A DNA stretch of 64,000 nucleotides, taken from the NCBI GenBank assembly GCA_014526335.1, contig JACTAT010000004.1:2373846-2437845 (forward strand), given 5' to 3'. A program made the translations under genes and the position numbers. Source of the stretch: Chrysaora quinquecirrha. Lineage: Eukaryota; Cnidaria; Scyphozoa; Semaeostomeae; Pelagiidae. Below, piece after piece: positions 49,201 through 60,496 of the stretch. Under the pieces are notes generated by a model. The model had not been told where the DNA came from. It saw nothing but the letters and a program-made list of their open reading frames with translations, and did not search any database. Positions within the stretch are counted from its first letter, which is position 1. Each line of letters opens with the position of its first letter.

Positions 49201-52200
49201 TTGAGAGTCGTTGATGGTTTTTCACAGCCTTTGCAAAAACTGAAAAACTCTCACAGAGACCGTAAAAGACCGTCAAAGACTCAGTCATAGAACTGATTTC
49301 TATCTCGGCGACCCTCAAAGATTGACAGATGCAGTCAACGACCCAAAAATTTGTATGGAAACATTTCAACGACTGCAAACGACCGCAAAAGACTGAAAGT
49401 ATCCAAGAACTTTCAAGTTTTGGCGCCAAAAACGTGCCATAAATTCCAAGCGACCTGCAAAGACTGCGAAAGACCCTGAAAGACCCTCAATGACTTTGCT
49501 AGCGACCCTCAACGATCGAGTCTTTGACGGTCTTTTATGGTCGCTGTGAGAGTATTTCAGTTTATGCAAAGACTGTGAAAGACCGTCAATGACTCTCAAC
49601 AACTATATGGAAACCAGGCTTTATTCTTCTTTCCTATATGGTAATCTGCACAGATGCTAAAATTTTCAATACAATTGAATTTTAGTTATACGCAATGTAA
49701 AAACGCCAAAGAAAAATGCAGCAACGGTTCTTTTATCATCATCCTCAGAAGAAGATGATGATGGGTGAGAAACTGGTTGTATATATGATACTATCTATGT
49801 AAAACACTACTGAAAGTTGGCCTGCCACGTTACTCATGATAGCACCCCACACATTCTCCACATCCTCTACGATACCTATGATAGCCCTCTATGTCGCAGT
49901 GCCAAAAACGAGTGCTCTTTAACCTTTATTTCCCAAATGAGCATACCTCTTTGTATAGAAACAATTTATCTATCACTACGAAAATGCTTTTACTTGTTCT
50001 ATTTATGCCTCTTTTCGTTATCAAATTGGTGCTTAGGTATTTGTTCAAACTTGCGTATCGTATCGATGCTTAGACCCCAATTTCTAAATCATTAAAAGAC
50101 TTTTAAGCAAGTATTCGGTGTGTATCTTTTAGCCTTAAAGATTTCATTGTCGATGATGTTGATGACGATGATGATGAACCAATAGAAACGAAGAATGGTA
50201 ATTTATGAAAATTGATTTTTTCTCATTTACAGCAGCGACTTTTCTATATAGCCGATATAACGTCAAAGCTTTAGTTTATGTCCATTAAGCGCTCCTCTCT
50301 TAGAAGGTCACCTCTGAACCTTTTAAACTTTGGCCCATAAAGGCCTGCTACGAGGAAAAATTATCCCACCTTTTAGCCTATGACCTATTATTCCCACCAT
50401 AGCGGATCGATAGAGTTTCACGGTATAGACCGACCTAAATTTATTTAATTTACCTAATATCATGCAGTTCGTTATTTTTCGCCTTTTGTTTCAGTGAACG
50501 AATCAAAATGGCGACAAACTTATGAAGTTGGGAGTTCAAGTGAATCGTGAGTGGATAAAAAGAATTAAATTTTCAATCGAACTATACCTCATTCTACTTC
50601 TCATCTCATTTACTCAAAATCTAAACAATTAAATTTGCTGCACAAAACATTGTTAATCAATCATTTGAAATCGATGTTTTTCTACTGTTTTCTCTGCCGT
50701 CCCAATCATTCGAAATTATTTGCTAAGCAAATAGTTTGACTTGACTTGACTATTTGGCCTAGTCATGGCTAAAACTTGTTTGAGTTGTACAAGAGACGAA
50801 AAAAGGTTTCGAGTATGTCCCATAATTTTTCAGCTATTCATCGCGACCATAAAACATTTTATAAGATATTTTAAGTCTTCCCAAACACTGTGCAGGAAAC
50901 TTTCAAGTGTTTCTCATCAAAAAATGTTTGAACGTTTGGCCGCCCTTCAGACTCTGATTTCTGATAATTACATGAAATGACCTGTACGCCATTGGCAAAC
51001 GAAAAAACATTGTTTGTCAAACATTTGAAATTCGTTTCCAAACATTGTGTTGACGTTTGACTACGTCACAAAATATTTGATTTGTAAACATTTTACCTCA
51101 GAAGGTTTGTGAGTTAACAGAAAAACATTTCCCAATTCAAAACGAAGGAGTACAAGAACATTTGATGCAACGGTTTGGGCTAAACGCTGAGCGGCTTAAC
51201 CTACAAACATTGCGTGACACGCAAAATTAAGAACAATCTGTCCCGCGATAGTTTTGAAAAGCTCAGAAACATTTTCTTTACAAGCACAATATGTTTAGCA
51301 AGCAATGTTTGCCAGACGGCCAGATAGTCAAACACAAACACAATGCAGAAAACTTCAAATATTTCGCAAATAATATTCGATCGTTTGGCCAAGGCCGTAA
51401 GGCAAATCTTCACAAGGCAAATTTACATCATTCGCTGCGGGGAATGGTCTAATAGAAAATGCAGTTCTGCGCATGTGTGTGGGACGAAGTGGATCCCTAA
51501 ACTCACTACATAAGTCCCACTACGTCGTTCAATGTTGTTGTTGTTTTCTAGAATCGCTTAGTGTGGAGGGACAAATAAGGAGAGCGCGAACTAGAGACTC
51601 TTGTCGTGAGTCTAGTGAATCTCTTCGCAGGGAGCATTTCGCTTTGTGAAGATCCAACTCGACGGGAAGAATCGTTTGGTTTTTTTTTTTGGTTTTGGTT
51701 TTTATTGGTTTAGTTTCAATTTTTTTAAATTAATATTATATTTTTTGTTATGTTGTAGTTTAGTTGTAGACCATGTATCATATGATAAAGCGTCAAATTA
51801 TGAAAAAAATCTTATACGCAAAAAGCTCCTTTTTCGGTCTTACTCGCTGATTCCAATGTATCTACTTAGTACCCGGGAAGGGACTTGTTTTATTTTTTAC
51901 TTTCTTAAGAAGGGTCTTATAAAGGGTTCGCTTATTGATAAAAATGAAAAATATCGAAAAATATTCTGCCTTTTGCCATCAAGCAGAAGTTTTGCGTTTG
52001 AATGGCTAAGACACACCACATAGTAGCATTGCATTAGGGATTGCATTATAAGTCTTTGTCAGTGACTTAATTATATATCTTCATTTGCAGCAGTGAAATT
52101 GAGTTTACTCTTCAAAGTTCACGAAAGACGAAAAAAGTGAAAACCCGAAATAGTGAGGAGATCAATTATTTTCAATTTATATATTATTTTCCAGAAAAAC

Positions 52201-55200
52201 GGACTATAATTAAGAAGCAACTACGATCGACCCAATGTAAAAAGTACCCGTTAAAGAAATAGTTGTCTCAATCGCCTCAAACGCGGTTTACAACGAAATC
52301 CAGTGAAGTCTCAAATTCACACCGAGTATCCTATCTCTCGTAGCTAGCATCTTTAGCTCAGGAAACCACTAACACTGGATTCTTGCCTCACATCATGACT
52401 TCATTCTACAGCTTATTGTTTCATGCACTAGCTGACCCAATACACTTGTATTACTCAAAGACTAATTACTGTATGATATCTTCAAAATTTCTCATTTACA
52501 GCATTCAAGACTCCAACAAGCTCAAGATGTAAGTAACACCAAGTTTACTTATCGATTTTTATCACTCAACGATGAAAGAAAATCTAACTACTGTATAACA
52601 CACTCGCACTCCTTTTGACAACAAATGATATGAAAGATTCCTAGTTTTGTGTCAGTGTTCATATTACCGAAGGCCTTTTTGGGAAGGCAAGGAGAGTAAC
52701 CATTCCCACTAAAATGGCATCAAATTAGCTATTTGTCTGCGTTACCGTGGCGAGCTTGTAGCCAGGTACAATGGCTACCAAAAGTGTTGAGCCTGGGGGG
52801 AGGGGACTTTGTAAAATTTGGGTACTTGGGACATGCCGGCCGTAACGGTATCGTTTTTCACAATTTTGGTAAAAGGTAAGGTGTTGACTTTTACGATATT
52901 GGTGTAAGGAGTGTTGCCGATTTTACACTGCGTCATTTTACAGTGGGGTATTAATTTTCAAAAATTGGTATAAGGTCGGGTATGCTTTTGATGCTTGGGC
53001 GTCCCTAACAAAATTCGATCAAGTGCCCCCCACACAAGTGGCGTACCCAAGGGGAGATAATGGGGTCCCGACCCCCCACTTTTCAAAAAATATGGTCCTC
53101 GAAATTTGTACAAAAACGCTGTAAAACTCGGGGGTAGACAGAAACGATTATTTGCCCGAAACGATGTTAGCGACATGGAAAATACGGAACATAAACTTTT
53201 GTTTTATTGTAATTACTGTTCCTTTCTTTTTCTATTTATAGTGCTCAAAACTCCAAAAAGTTCAATTAATACGCGTAAGTATTCTTTTTTAGTAACTACT
53301 CTCTCTCTTAAGTCCACCAAACGGTTATTTCATATCCCTCTATATCTAAGCCCAAAATAGTATAAAGTTAAAACAACCGCTCACAAGAAACTAGATTATT
53401 CAGCCATGTCTTGTTGATTTTGATTGCGGTGTTCTGCAGAAGTGTAGTATTGTTTAATAGTACCTATACCTATACCGTATTTAGTGCCTATACCGTGGCG
53501 TATTTCTTTCAATAAGTGCCCTCCCTTGAATGGCACCCCCTTTGGATTTAGCTATCCATCAGGTTGGTCCTAGACATGCCTTTGATAGTTATTAAAGGCA
53601 ACTGATGGGAGGAATCAAGAAACACCGTTTACTATACTCCTGGACCAAAGCTTAGGAGACACTAGCAATTTCTGACTGCATTGGGTAATAAATGCTTAAT
53701 TTGTTATTAAAAACCCTTCCCCCAAAGTCAATGTTGTGTTCAGATGAAAGAATAGAGACACACAAACAGAAAGTGTTTTCCAAGTCTTCAAGATTGGTTT
53801 TAGGGGGATGGGTGTCCAGATTTGACGAGAAACCCTCAATTTTCGTAAGTGTCTCCTGACTAAGTTGCTGCAAAACTTAGTTTTCGTCAGAATGTAAGTT
53901 TATTCATCAATATTCAGATAATTTCTCCGTTTTGAGAAGGCTTTTCAAACAAGCCCCCGGGCATTTAATGGAGGATATACCTCGATAAATTCTCTCTAAC
54001 AATAACTTGAATCATTGTTACGTATTTCGGTAGCAAGTGTACTGGATAGTGTAACAACACCCAAGACACCATCAAGTAGCAGAGCAGCTTATAGCNNNNN
54101 NNNNNNNNNNNNNNNNNNNNNNNNNNNNNNNNNNNNNNNNNNNNNNNNNNNNNNNNNNNNNNNNNNNNNNNNNNNNNNNNNNNNNNNNNNNNNNNNNNNN
54201 NNNNNNNNNNNNNNNNNNNNNNNNNNNNNNNNNNNNNNNNNNNNNNNNNNNNNNNNNNNNNNNNNNNNNNNNNNNNNNNNNNNNNNNNNNNNNNNNNNNN
54301 NNNNNNNNNNNNNNNNNNNNNNNNNNNNNNNNNNNNNNNNNNNNNNNNNNNNNNNNNNNNNNNNNNNNNNNNNNNNNNNNNNNNNNNNNNNNNNNNNNNN
54401 NNNNNNNNNNNNNNNNNNNNNNNNNNNNNNNNNNNNNNNNNNNNNNNNNNNNNNNNNNNNNNNNNNNNNNNNNNNNNNNNNNNNNNNNNNNNNNNNNNNN
54501 NNNNNNNNNNNNNNNNNNNNNNNNNNNNNNNNNNNNNNNNNNNNNNNNNNNNNNNNNNNNNNNNNNNNNNNNNNNNNNNNNNNNNNNNNNNNNNNNNNNN
54601 NNNNNNNNNNNNNNNNNNNNNNNNNNNNNNNNNNNNNNNNNNNNNNNNNNNNNNNNNNNNNNNNNNNNNNNNNNNNNNNNNNNNNNNNNNNNNNNNNNNN
54701 NNNNNNNNNNNNNNNNNNNNNNNNNNNNNNNNNNNNNNNNNNNNNNNNNNNNNNNNNNNNNAATAGTCTTCAACAAAAGAATGACGAAAACAGCTGGTTT
54801 CTGCAATTACTATTTGTAAGTTTCCTTTTACAAGCACGAGTTTTCTAACGTTAACCATTGTCATATCTTTGAAGATTTATGAAAGAGTACACCCCGGGTG
54901 CCAATCTTCCTGAAACACCGTTACTGGTTCACCGAACACGTTTCACCGGTTTTCGAACCAACAAGACTGCTCTTAAATAACAAAATATTTCTTTCAGAAA
55001 TTCCTATACGAAAGTCAAGAGTGCCAAAATCGAACTGGCAGAAAAAGTTTGCGATTCCGTAGGTAAGTGAAATAGATCGTTCTAATTAATAAGGCACGAC
55101 TAAATGCAATTTATTCGGGTTTAATATGTGACAGGGGTTATTTTATGTTAATATACCCCACTTGCATAACAGTATGGACTTGCTACAAGTCTTTCTCTGT

Positions 55201-57775
55201 AGCAAGTCCAATAACAATACAGCTAGAAAAGCTTTTTATGTGTCTCGTGATTGGTGGAAGCTGTTACAAAGCGATTCCATAGACAGCAGTGTTGCTAGGG
55301 TGATCCGGATTAACTTGCGTTTAAATTTGGCGGCTACAAGTGGTCTGTCGTTATCCTTTGAATTGAACATAAACTGATAACAGGGAAAGTTTCAAAAGGC
55401 TGGTCAAACAGGTTTTATCCCACCCACCCTCCTTGCTTGCTTGTTTTAGGTACCTTTTCTCTCTCTGTTTCAAGCCTTCCTCAACCTTTTATAAAAAAGG
55501 TGCAATTGAGACTCTGTTGTTAATTGTTCAATTTCGTTGCAGAGAGACTTCGAGACACAATCATCCACGAACTTTGTCACGCGGCGGCATGGATTATCAA
55601 CGGTGTTAAATGTGGCCATGGTCCAGTATGGAAGCACTGGTAAGTTTTTATGTAGATGTTTTTTACAAGGCAGATGATTCCGCATTTCGCAAAAAATTCC
55701 TTAAAACCTTAACAAGGTTGTGGTGCAGGTGAAGTTTTTAGTACCAGTCGCTAGGTCCTCAGAAGTAGATAATTTAATTAACGAAATCTAACCCTGGTTA
55801 TTATGCTATCGTAGATGCTGTGGATTAGAAGAATAGATGCTGTCGAGGGTGCTGTGGCATCGTGAACGTGCTGTGGCGTCATGGTCTACTTCGATTGGCT
55901 TGTGGTGTCAGAAGCTCAACGAGCTTAGGGTTCGAGCCCCAGCCACGGTAGCGTCTCAGCCAGGGGGTCAAAGTCTCAATAAGTTAACCTTCTAGTCAGA
56001 TTCTAGCGACCTGCAATAAAAGACACCATTTCACCTTCACCTTCAATACAATAGATAGTTTTACAACGTTGCACTTAGCTACTCTTTTAAATGTTATCTT
56101 TTTGTTTGTATCTATCTTAGCAACTTCTGGTTGATTTAACAGAACGGAGTGCTTGTCTCCAATTTTTGCTTGAAATCAGGGGCTCAATGAGATGGGGCTT
56201 GAATAAAAGAGAGGAATATGGACATGTCTAAGTATTTTCTTTTTGTCATTTCAGGGCCAACAAAGCACACAAAGCCCACGAAGACTTGCCTCCAATTTCA
56301 AGATGCCATCAATTTGACATTGGATGCAAATACAATTTTCAGTGTCTGAATCCTAGATGCAAACAAAGGTAGCCATTTTGTTGGTTCAATTTCAATTTTA
56401 ATATGTTAAAACGTCTTTGTCTATTGTAGTTTTACTATATAGTGTATTATCTGTATTTATTACCCTATAGTCAGGGCAGCAACTCGATTATGCAATCCGA
56501 TTGGCTGAAAACGTTCGAATGCGACCGCTTATTACGTCCGGTCCAGACGTTCGAAAGGTTCAAAATTCTTCGTTGTAATGGCTTCAAACATGTTACGAGT
56601 TTTGTAATCATAAGGGGGTCATTATCGTGCCCTGTCCATAGGGTAATAAACCATCAAGCTCGGTTTTGTACTGAGGGTTGATATTTTGGCCCTCGGAAAC
56701 AGTTATTATAGGCTTAATAGTGAATTTTAAAACAAAGAAATCTCAAGAGGGTACTCTCACTAAGACAAAACACAGCAACTAAGACAACTAAAATGATTAA
56801 ACTCTCCAAATGTATCAATATTTGCAATATATCAACATAAATTCTAAGCCCCCAATCTCAACTTCTGTGCCCTATGATGCAAATACTGCAAGGTGACAGC
56901 TTGAAGAGGGACCTCTCGGACTTCTTGGACCAAATAGTCCAAATTTTTCAAGTCCGAGTTTTTGTACTTGACTCTATGCTCAAAATGTACTTTTTCTCTG
57001 TCTTACTTTTCAAATTTCTCCCAGTCTCAATTCAAAATGTCCAACATGTCAGACTTCCTCTAGAAATCATTTCCTCACAAAAGTGTTAGTTGGTAAGCAA
57101 AAATCTGGGTGCCAAAAGTATTTCTTACTCTACAATAACTTTATCTTTATTGGATAACGAATCTACTCTCTTCACCATTTTAGGTTTGGCCGTCACAGTA
57201 AATCATTAAAGCATTGTCCCAATTGTCAAGGGTAAGTTTATAATTAATTTGCAAATCCTATTCTAAGGTATTTTACATTTTTTAATATATTTTTCATGAA
57301 TGGCGAACACTAGGATGGGATTGAACCTGGACTGCATGATCAGAGAGCCAACGACGTTTCCACTGAGCTATAGAGCTCAACGCTCTCTGATCATGCAGTC
57401 CAGGTTCGAATCCCATCTATTGTGGTATCCCACTTGTGAAAAAATCTATCCTAGTGTTCCCCATTCATGAAAAATATGTACAAATATGTATGGTGCTGAA
57501 GAAGGCTCAACATAGCCGAAACACAAAAGTCAAACGGAGGAGACCCTTGGGCTGTATTACATTTTTAACATATTTCTAATGTGTGTACTTCTTTTCACAG
57601 ACCACTACAAGTATTTGGAAGTGATGGCTTCACTCCCCTAAAAGAAAGGAAGGCTAACAAGTTTGCACTATTTGTAAAGGCTGAATATGCTAAGACTAGG
57701 GCAGAAAACCCTGATATTCCCCAGGGAGACTTGATGAAACTTCTTGGCCAAAAATTTAGTAGTCTTAGCACATAA
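46266..57775 (+). CDS. GCNA: GCNA (germ cell nuclear acidic peptidase; ACRC), with an assembly gap
   Basis: Germline SprT-family metalloprotease that removes DNA-protein crosslinks (family knowledge). Exons before the gap: 46266-46292, 46559-46645, 46823-46862, 47027-47078, 47282-47454, 48291-48324, 48770-48810, 49686-49764, 50133-50197, 50495-50546, 52091-52152, 52195-52236, 52502-52528, 53242-53274, 54034 into N. After it: 54762-54815, 54998-55062, 55543-55639, 56255-56368, 57184-57231, 57601-57775. All visible phases agree. The first part is acidic Ser/Asp/Glu-rich with SUMO-interacting-like patches (TVLLSSSSEEDDD, DFIVDDVDDDDDE). Then come SprT with KTAGFC and the active site HELCHAA, a zinc ribbon (C-x4-C … C-x2-C type), and a C-terminal HMG box (KANKFALFVKAEYAK). 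An upstream in-frame ATG at 46041 is an alternative start. Confidence 0.93.
47605..47968. mobile_element. GTGCCGCCC-family MITE in GCNA intron 5
   Basis: Left: gggggaggtacttagtatca then gggtatgtgccgcccat. Right: atctgggcggcacattcccg then gaagtaccccccc. Clear inverted ends. Confidence 0.75.
49179..49622. mobile_element. Foldback element in GCNA intron 7
   Basis: Long imperfect inverted ends: agcttggtttacatatagtc and its partner actatatggaaaccaggct, each continued inward by gttgagagtcgttga / tcaatgactctcaac. The interior is a series of agaccgtcaaagact-type words in both orientations, so most of the 444 bp can fold. Confidence 0.8.
50745..51400. repeat. Foldback-type repeat cluster (TTTGTCAAACA family) in GCNA intron 10
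   Basis: Same palindromic words as the 18.9-21.0 kb clusters (cattgtttgtcaaacatttg; gatcgtttggcca at the right end), bounded by gactatttggcctagtc and gatcgtttggccaagg. An open frame at 51646-52023 in the same intron has no recognisable homology. Confidence 0.55.
52794..53030. mobile_element. GTGCCGCCC-family MITE in GCNA intron 13
   Basis: Left: ggggggaggggactttgtaa, then atttgggtacttgggacatg. Right: gatgcttgggcgtccctaac, then aagtgccccccac. Confidence 0.65.
54096..54761. other. Assembly gap (666 N) inside GCNA
   Basis: Run of N covering the end of exon 15 and the exon or exons for the N-terminal part of the SprT domain. The open frames called across it are not real. Confidence 0.99.
55846..56044 (+). 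mobile_element. tRNA-derived SINE, family 1, with duplicated head
   Basis: The head ggtgctgtggc occurs twice (about 55848 and 55867) before a normal body with box B gggttcgagccc and tail ttcaccttcacctt. In a GCNA intron. Confidence 0.75.
57286..57479. repeat. Near-perfect palindrome of two family-2 SINE heads
   Basis: The minus-oriented tRNA-like half joins a plus-oriented half at about 57380. The outer ends catatttttcatgaatgg / ccattcatgaaaaatatg, the arms gaacctggactgcatgatca / tgatcatgcagtccaggttc, and a box B (ggttcgaatccc) in the right arm all match. In the last GCNA intron. Confidence 0.8.
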
Positions 57776-57790
57776 AAGGGTAGCAAAAAT

Positions 57791-57796
57791 AATAAA
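57791..57796 (+). promoter_or_regulatory. Polyadenylation signal AATAAA for GCNA
   Basis: AATAAA 16 bp after the GCNA stop codon, implying a very short 3' UTR if used. Confidence 0.5.
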
Positions 57797-58543
57797 CATG
57801 AAGAAAACTTAATTTAGCTCTCCTTCTGCTACTCTGCAGCCGTGTTACTCAATGTTACACAGACTGTACCCAGTGTTACATAAACTGGTTACCCATTTAT
57901 CTATAAATGTACCAAACTACATTGGTGAAGGGTGATAACCATTTCAAGTTTTATGAACTTTCCTATCTTATTACTACTCAGTTAATGACTTTATTTCAAA
58001 TATTTAGATCTTAAATTTAAAAGTTAGATTCATAAAGGTTATTTCATATGATTTATTTTAACTGTTGCAAATTTTCTATTTTTAAAGAATAATGTATATT
58101 TTATTTTATTTTAAGCAAATTTAAATTTACTTTAAGCTATACAAGTCTGATTTGCAAGATCGAAAATTATCAATAAGGTTTTTTTGGCTCCAAAACTCAT
58201 CTGCATGCACAAATGTAAGAACTTCTGAATTTGAAATCAGATAATAAATAATAAATCCTGATATGTAGTTCCCTACAGAATTTGTCATACCTAGATTCAA
58301 TATAAATGAACAAAAAGACAGCTAACTAACAAGCATCAGGGTAGAGAAAATGCTAATGCTACTCATAACTACGAGTTGTATTCTAAATAAACCTACATTA
58401 TACAACTGTACTACCACCCTGAAACCCAGCAAGGTTTTTCATCAGTGCCTGAAAAACTATTTACAAATTATGATTAGATAGAAAAATGTTATGGTGTTTT
58501 ACAATGTTACATAAGCAAGTCCATATTTCAAGGAAAAATAGTT
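57797..58543. other. Convergent intergenic region between GCNA and the CYSTM gene
   Basis: AT-rich, no gene or recognised repeat. The 3' ends of a plus and a minus gene face each other here. Confidence 0.5.
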
Positions 58544-58549
58544 TTTATT
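58544..58549 (-). promoter_or_regulatory. Polyadenylation signal AATAAA for the CYSTM gene
   Basis: AATAAA on the minus strand about 200 bp beyond the stop codon. Confidence 0.4.
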
Positions 58550-58752
58550 ATATTGTCTGGTACTTTTTTATCAAAAATCTTTTGGCCATTACGTATGTTA
58601 TTCGGTCTATTATTTATAAATAGTGAACAAAATTATCTTGCAAAGAATTCCTGCTGCCTCTAAGAAACTTCCAACAGCAGCTGCTGGTCATTAGTTAATA
58701 GAATTCCTAAGAGTTTCCCATCAAGTAGTAAACAATTCTCCTCAAAGATGTC

Positions 58753-59142
58753 TTAGTCATTCAGAAGACAACAGCAAAGGCAAGCTGCACACAAAGCACA
58801 CAACGCACATTCCTCTGCCCTTGTGTCCTTTTTGCGATTATCCTCGTATACATATGTGGTAGGCTGCGGCTGAGTATAAACAACTGTTGTGTGTTGCTGT
58901 GGATATTGTTCGTATCCACCTGGTGGTGGTGGTCCTCCAGGGTATCCTGGCTGTGGAGCATAGTACCCTTGCTGTGGATAGTAGCCTCCTTGATCTGGTG
59001 GCACTCCTCCTACATATGGGGGTGCTCCTTGTGGTGGCTGGGGTTCATAAGGTGGTGGTGCCATCTGTTGGGGGTTTTGTCCTGGAGGTGGATATCCAGG
59101 GTTGAATGGTGGTGCTCCAGGCTGTTGTTGGGGGTATGCCAT
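58753..59142 (-). CDS. CYSTM1-like: CYSTM-type protein (cysteine-rich and transmembrane domain-containing protein 1-like)
   Basis: 129 residues in one coding exon, start at 59142 (MAYPQQQPGAPPF). Residues 1-100 are Pro/Gln/Gly/Tyr-rich with PPY-type motifs (MAPPPYEPQ, GGYYPQQGYY), which are possible WW-domain ligands. The last 25 or so (KKDTRAEECALCALCAACL, then CCCLLND) are the cysteine-dense hydrophobic tail typical of CYSTM tail-anchored membrane proteins; palmitoylation is expected from the family. An acceptor-like AG about 20 bp upstream of the start suggests a non-coding 5' exon. Function is poorly known; plant and fungal members are linked to stress. The long frames on the opposite strand are shadows. 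Confidence 0.88.
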   Translation of the reverse strand: MAYPQQQPGAPPFNPGYPPPGQNPQQMAPPPYEPQPPQGAPPYVGGVPPDQGGYYPQQGYYAPQPGYPGGPPPPGGYEQYPQQHTTVVYTQPQPTTYVYEDNRKKDTRAEECALCALCAACLCCCLLND

Positions 59143-60311
59143 TTTATAGAATTTGAGGTATCTAAAGTGAAGGGAAAAAACTTACTTTAGAGAGCAGCTG
59201 AGAAAATTATGAGTAATACTCTGAGCTCATCTTTCACCCCATGGATTTTATTTTCTTTCTTTTGAAAGTATTGGGAGACGGTTGTCGGTTGTTCATTATC
59301 TGATGGGTTGTATGATAGCTTTCCAGCCTCTTAAACCTATGGGCACTTCTGGTTTGATCTAATCAATCAACTCAGATATTTTCTCTTATTTGTGAAAATT
59401 ATACTTCGATCTATCTAGCCATCTGTTCTGTACAGGATTCGCTGAACATTCATGTCCAGATAACGGACGGTGTTTGGTTGTTTGCTTGGAGACGGCTTGT
59501 TTCAGTAGGAATTAAAAGCTGTTCTAGGCAACAAGGTTTTAGATGCCTACTGTCTTTATTTATCTAAGTTTTACAAATGAACACCTTATGATTTAAGATC
59601 TCTGAAGCGCCTCAACTTCAGTCAGTTGAGACTGAATGAAGCTAGCTGGCTAGGCCGCCATTTTCTTACGTCATGGTGCACATAAAAGTGGCATTAAAAT
59701 TGTTTGACGAAAACGAAAGAGCATTATAAAAACGTTGAATAAGGTAGAATTAAACATATGAAAGTATTTTTGTTAAAATACCTGTGTCTTTTTTCTCCTC
59801 TCTCTGCTCTTTGCGATTTCGACAAAACTTGAAAGGAAACTTCCTGTCCTGAGTAAGAGCAAGTTCAGATTGAAGATTTGAAGTGACCCAATCGATTTAC
59901 GTTAATTGCGTCATGACAGTGAGCACAGGGAAACAGGGTGATGCTGGACAATAAAAAACGAATGCGTCATACCTGGAAATCAGCTGATGGCACGATCAAC
60001 TGCTTCCTGACTAATTTCTCTTTCTCGCAAAGCAGTTGTTACTTACGTGCAATTTGTGCAAACCTCCTACTAAGTAATGTCTATAAAACCAAAAACAGGG
60101 TTTATTTTTATAATCAGACACATACACTACAAAGAAATATGTGTTGTGCAATAGAAATTGTTTCTTAGCAAAGTAATTTCCCTGTCTCAGGACATTTATT
60201 ATAAGACACATTCCAGAAAGATTATTGATTATTTCATAAAAACTATCTTAATTAAATAGATTTTACACAGTGCTATGTGTGGACCATTGATGTGTGTGTA
60301 ATACAAATGGT
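59143..60311. other. Region between the CYSTM gene and the YbaY-like exon
   Basis: Probably holds the CYSTM promoter and the downstream exons of the YbaY-like gene. One minus-strand stretch near 59970-60035 is open and ends at a donor-like site (CEKEKLVRKQLIV…DFQ|gtatga) but has no clear acceptor, so I do not call it as an exon. Confidence 0.4.
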
Positions 60312-60448
60312 GTGTGTCACTCAGATAATCTCCTCCTTATCCATTCATCACTACCCTGCTCAGGTTTCCAACCAACAGTCAAAATGCACTGGATGCAAGA
60401 ATTTGTGTGTCACTCAGATAATCTCCTCCTTATCCATTCATCACTACC
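60312..60448 (+). repeat. Two direct copies of a 44-bp segment
   Basis: 60312-60355 and 60405-60448 are the same (gtgtgtcactcagataatct … ttcatcactacc), separated by 49 bp. They lie in the intron, or possibly over a duplicated exon, downstream of the YbaY-like exon. Confidence 0.9.
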
Positions 60449-60496
60449 TTGGTTTATTACTTACGTTACGTTGTTATTTTTATGTTATTTACTTAC

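Noticed and set aside
51646..52023. 125-codon plus-strand frame in a GCNA intron
   Set aside because: AT-rich, hydrophobic-biased, no homology, and not compatible with the flanking exon phases.
53965..54864. Frames of 244-299 codons
   Set aside because: They cross the run of N.
58887..59190. Plus-strand frames over the CYSTM gene
   Set aside because: Opposite-strand shadows of a Pro/Gly/Tyr-rich coding exon.
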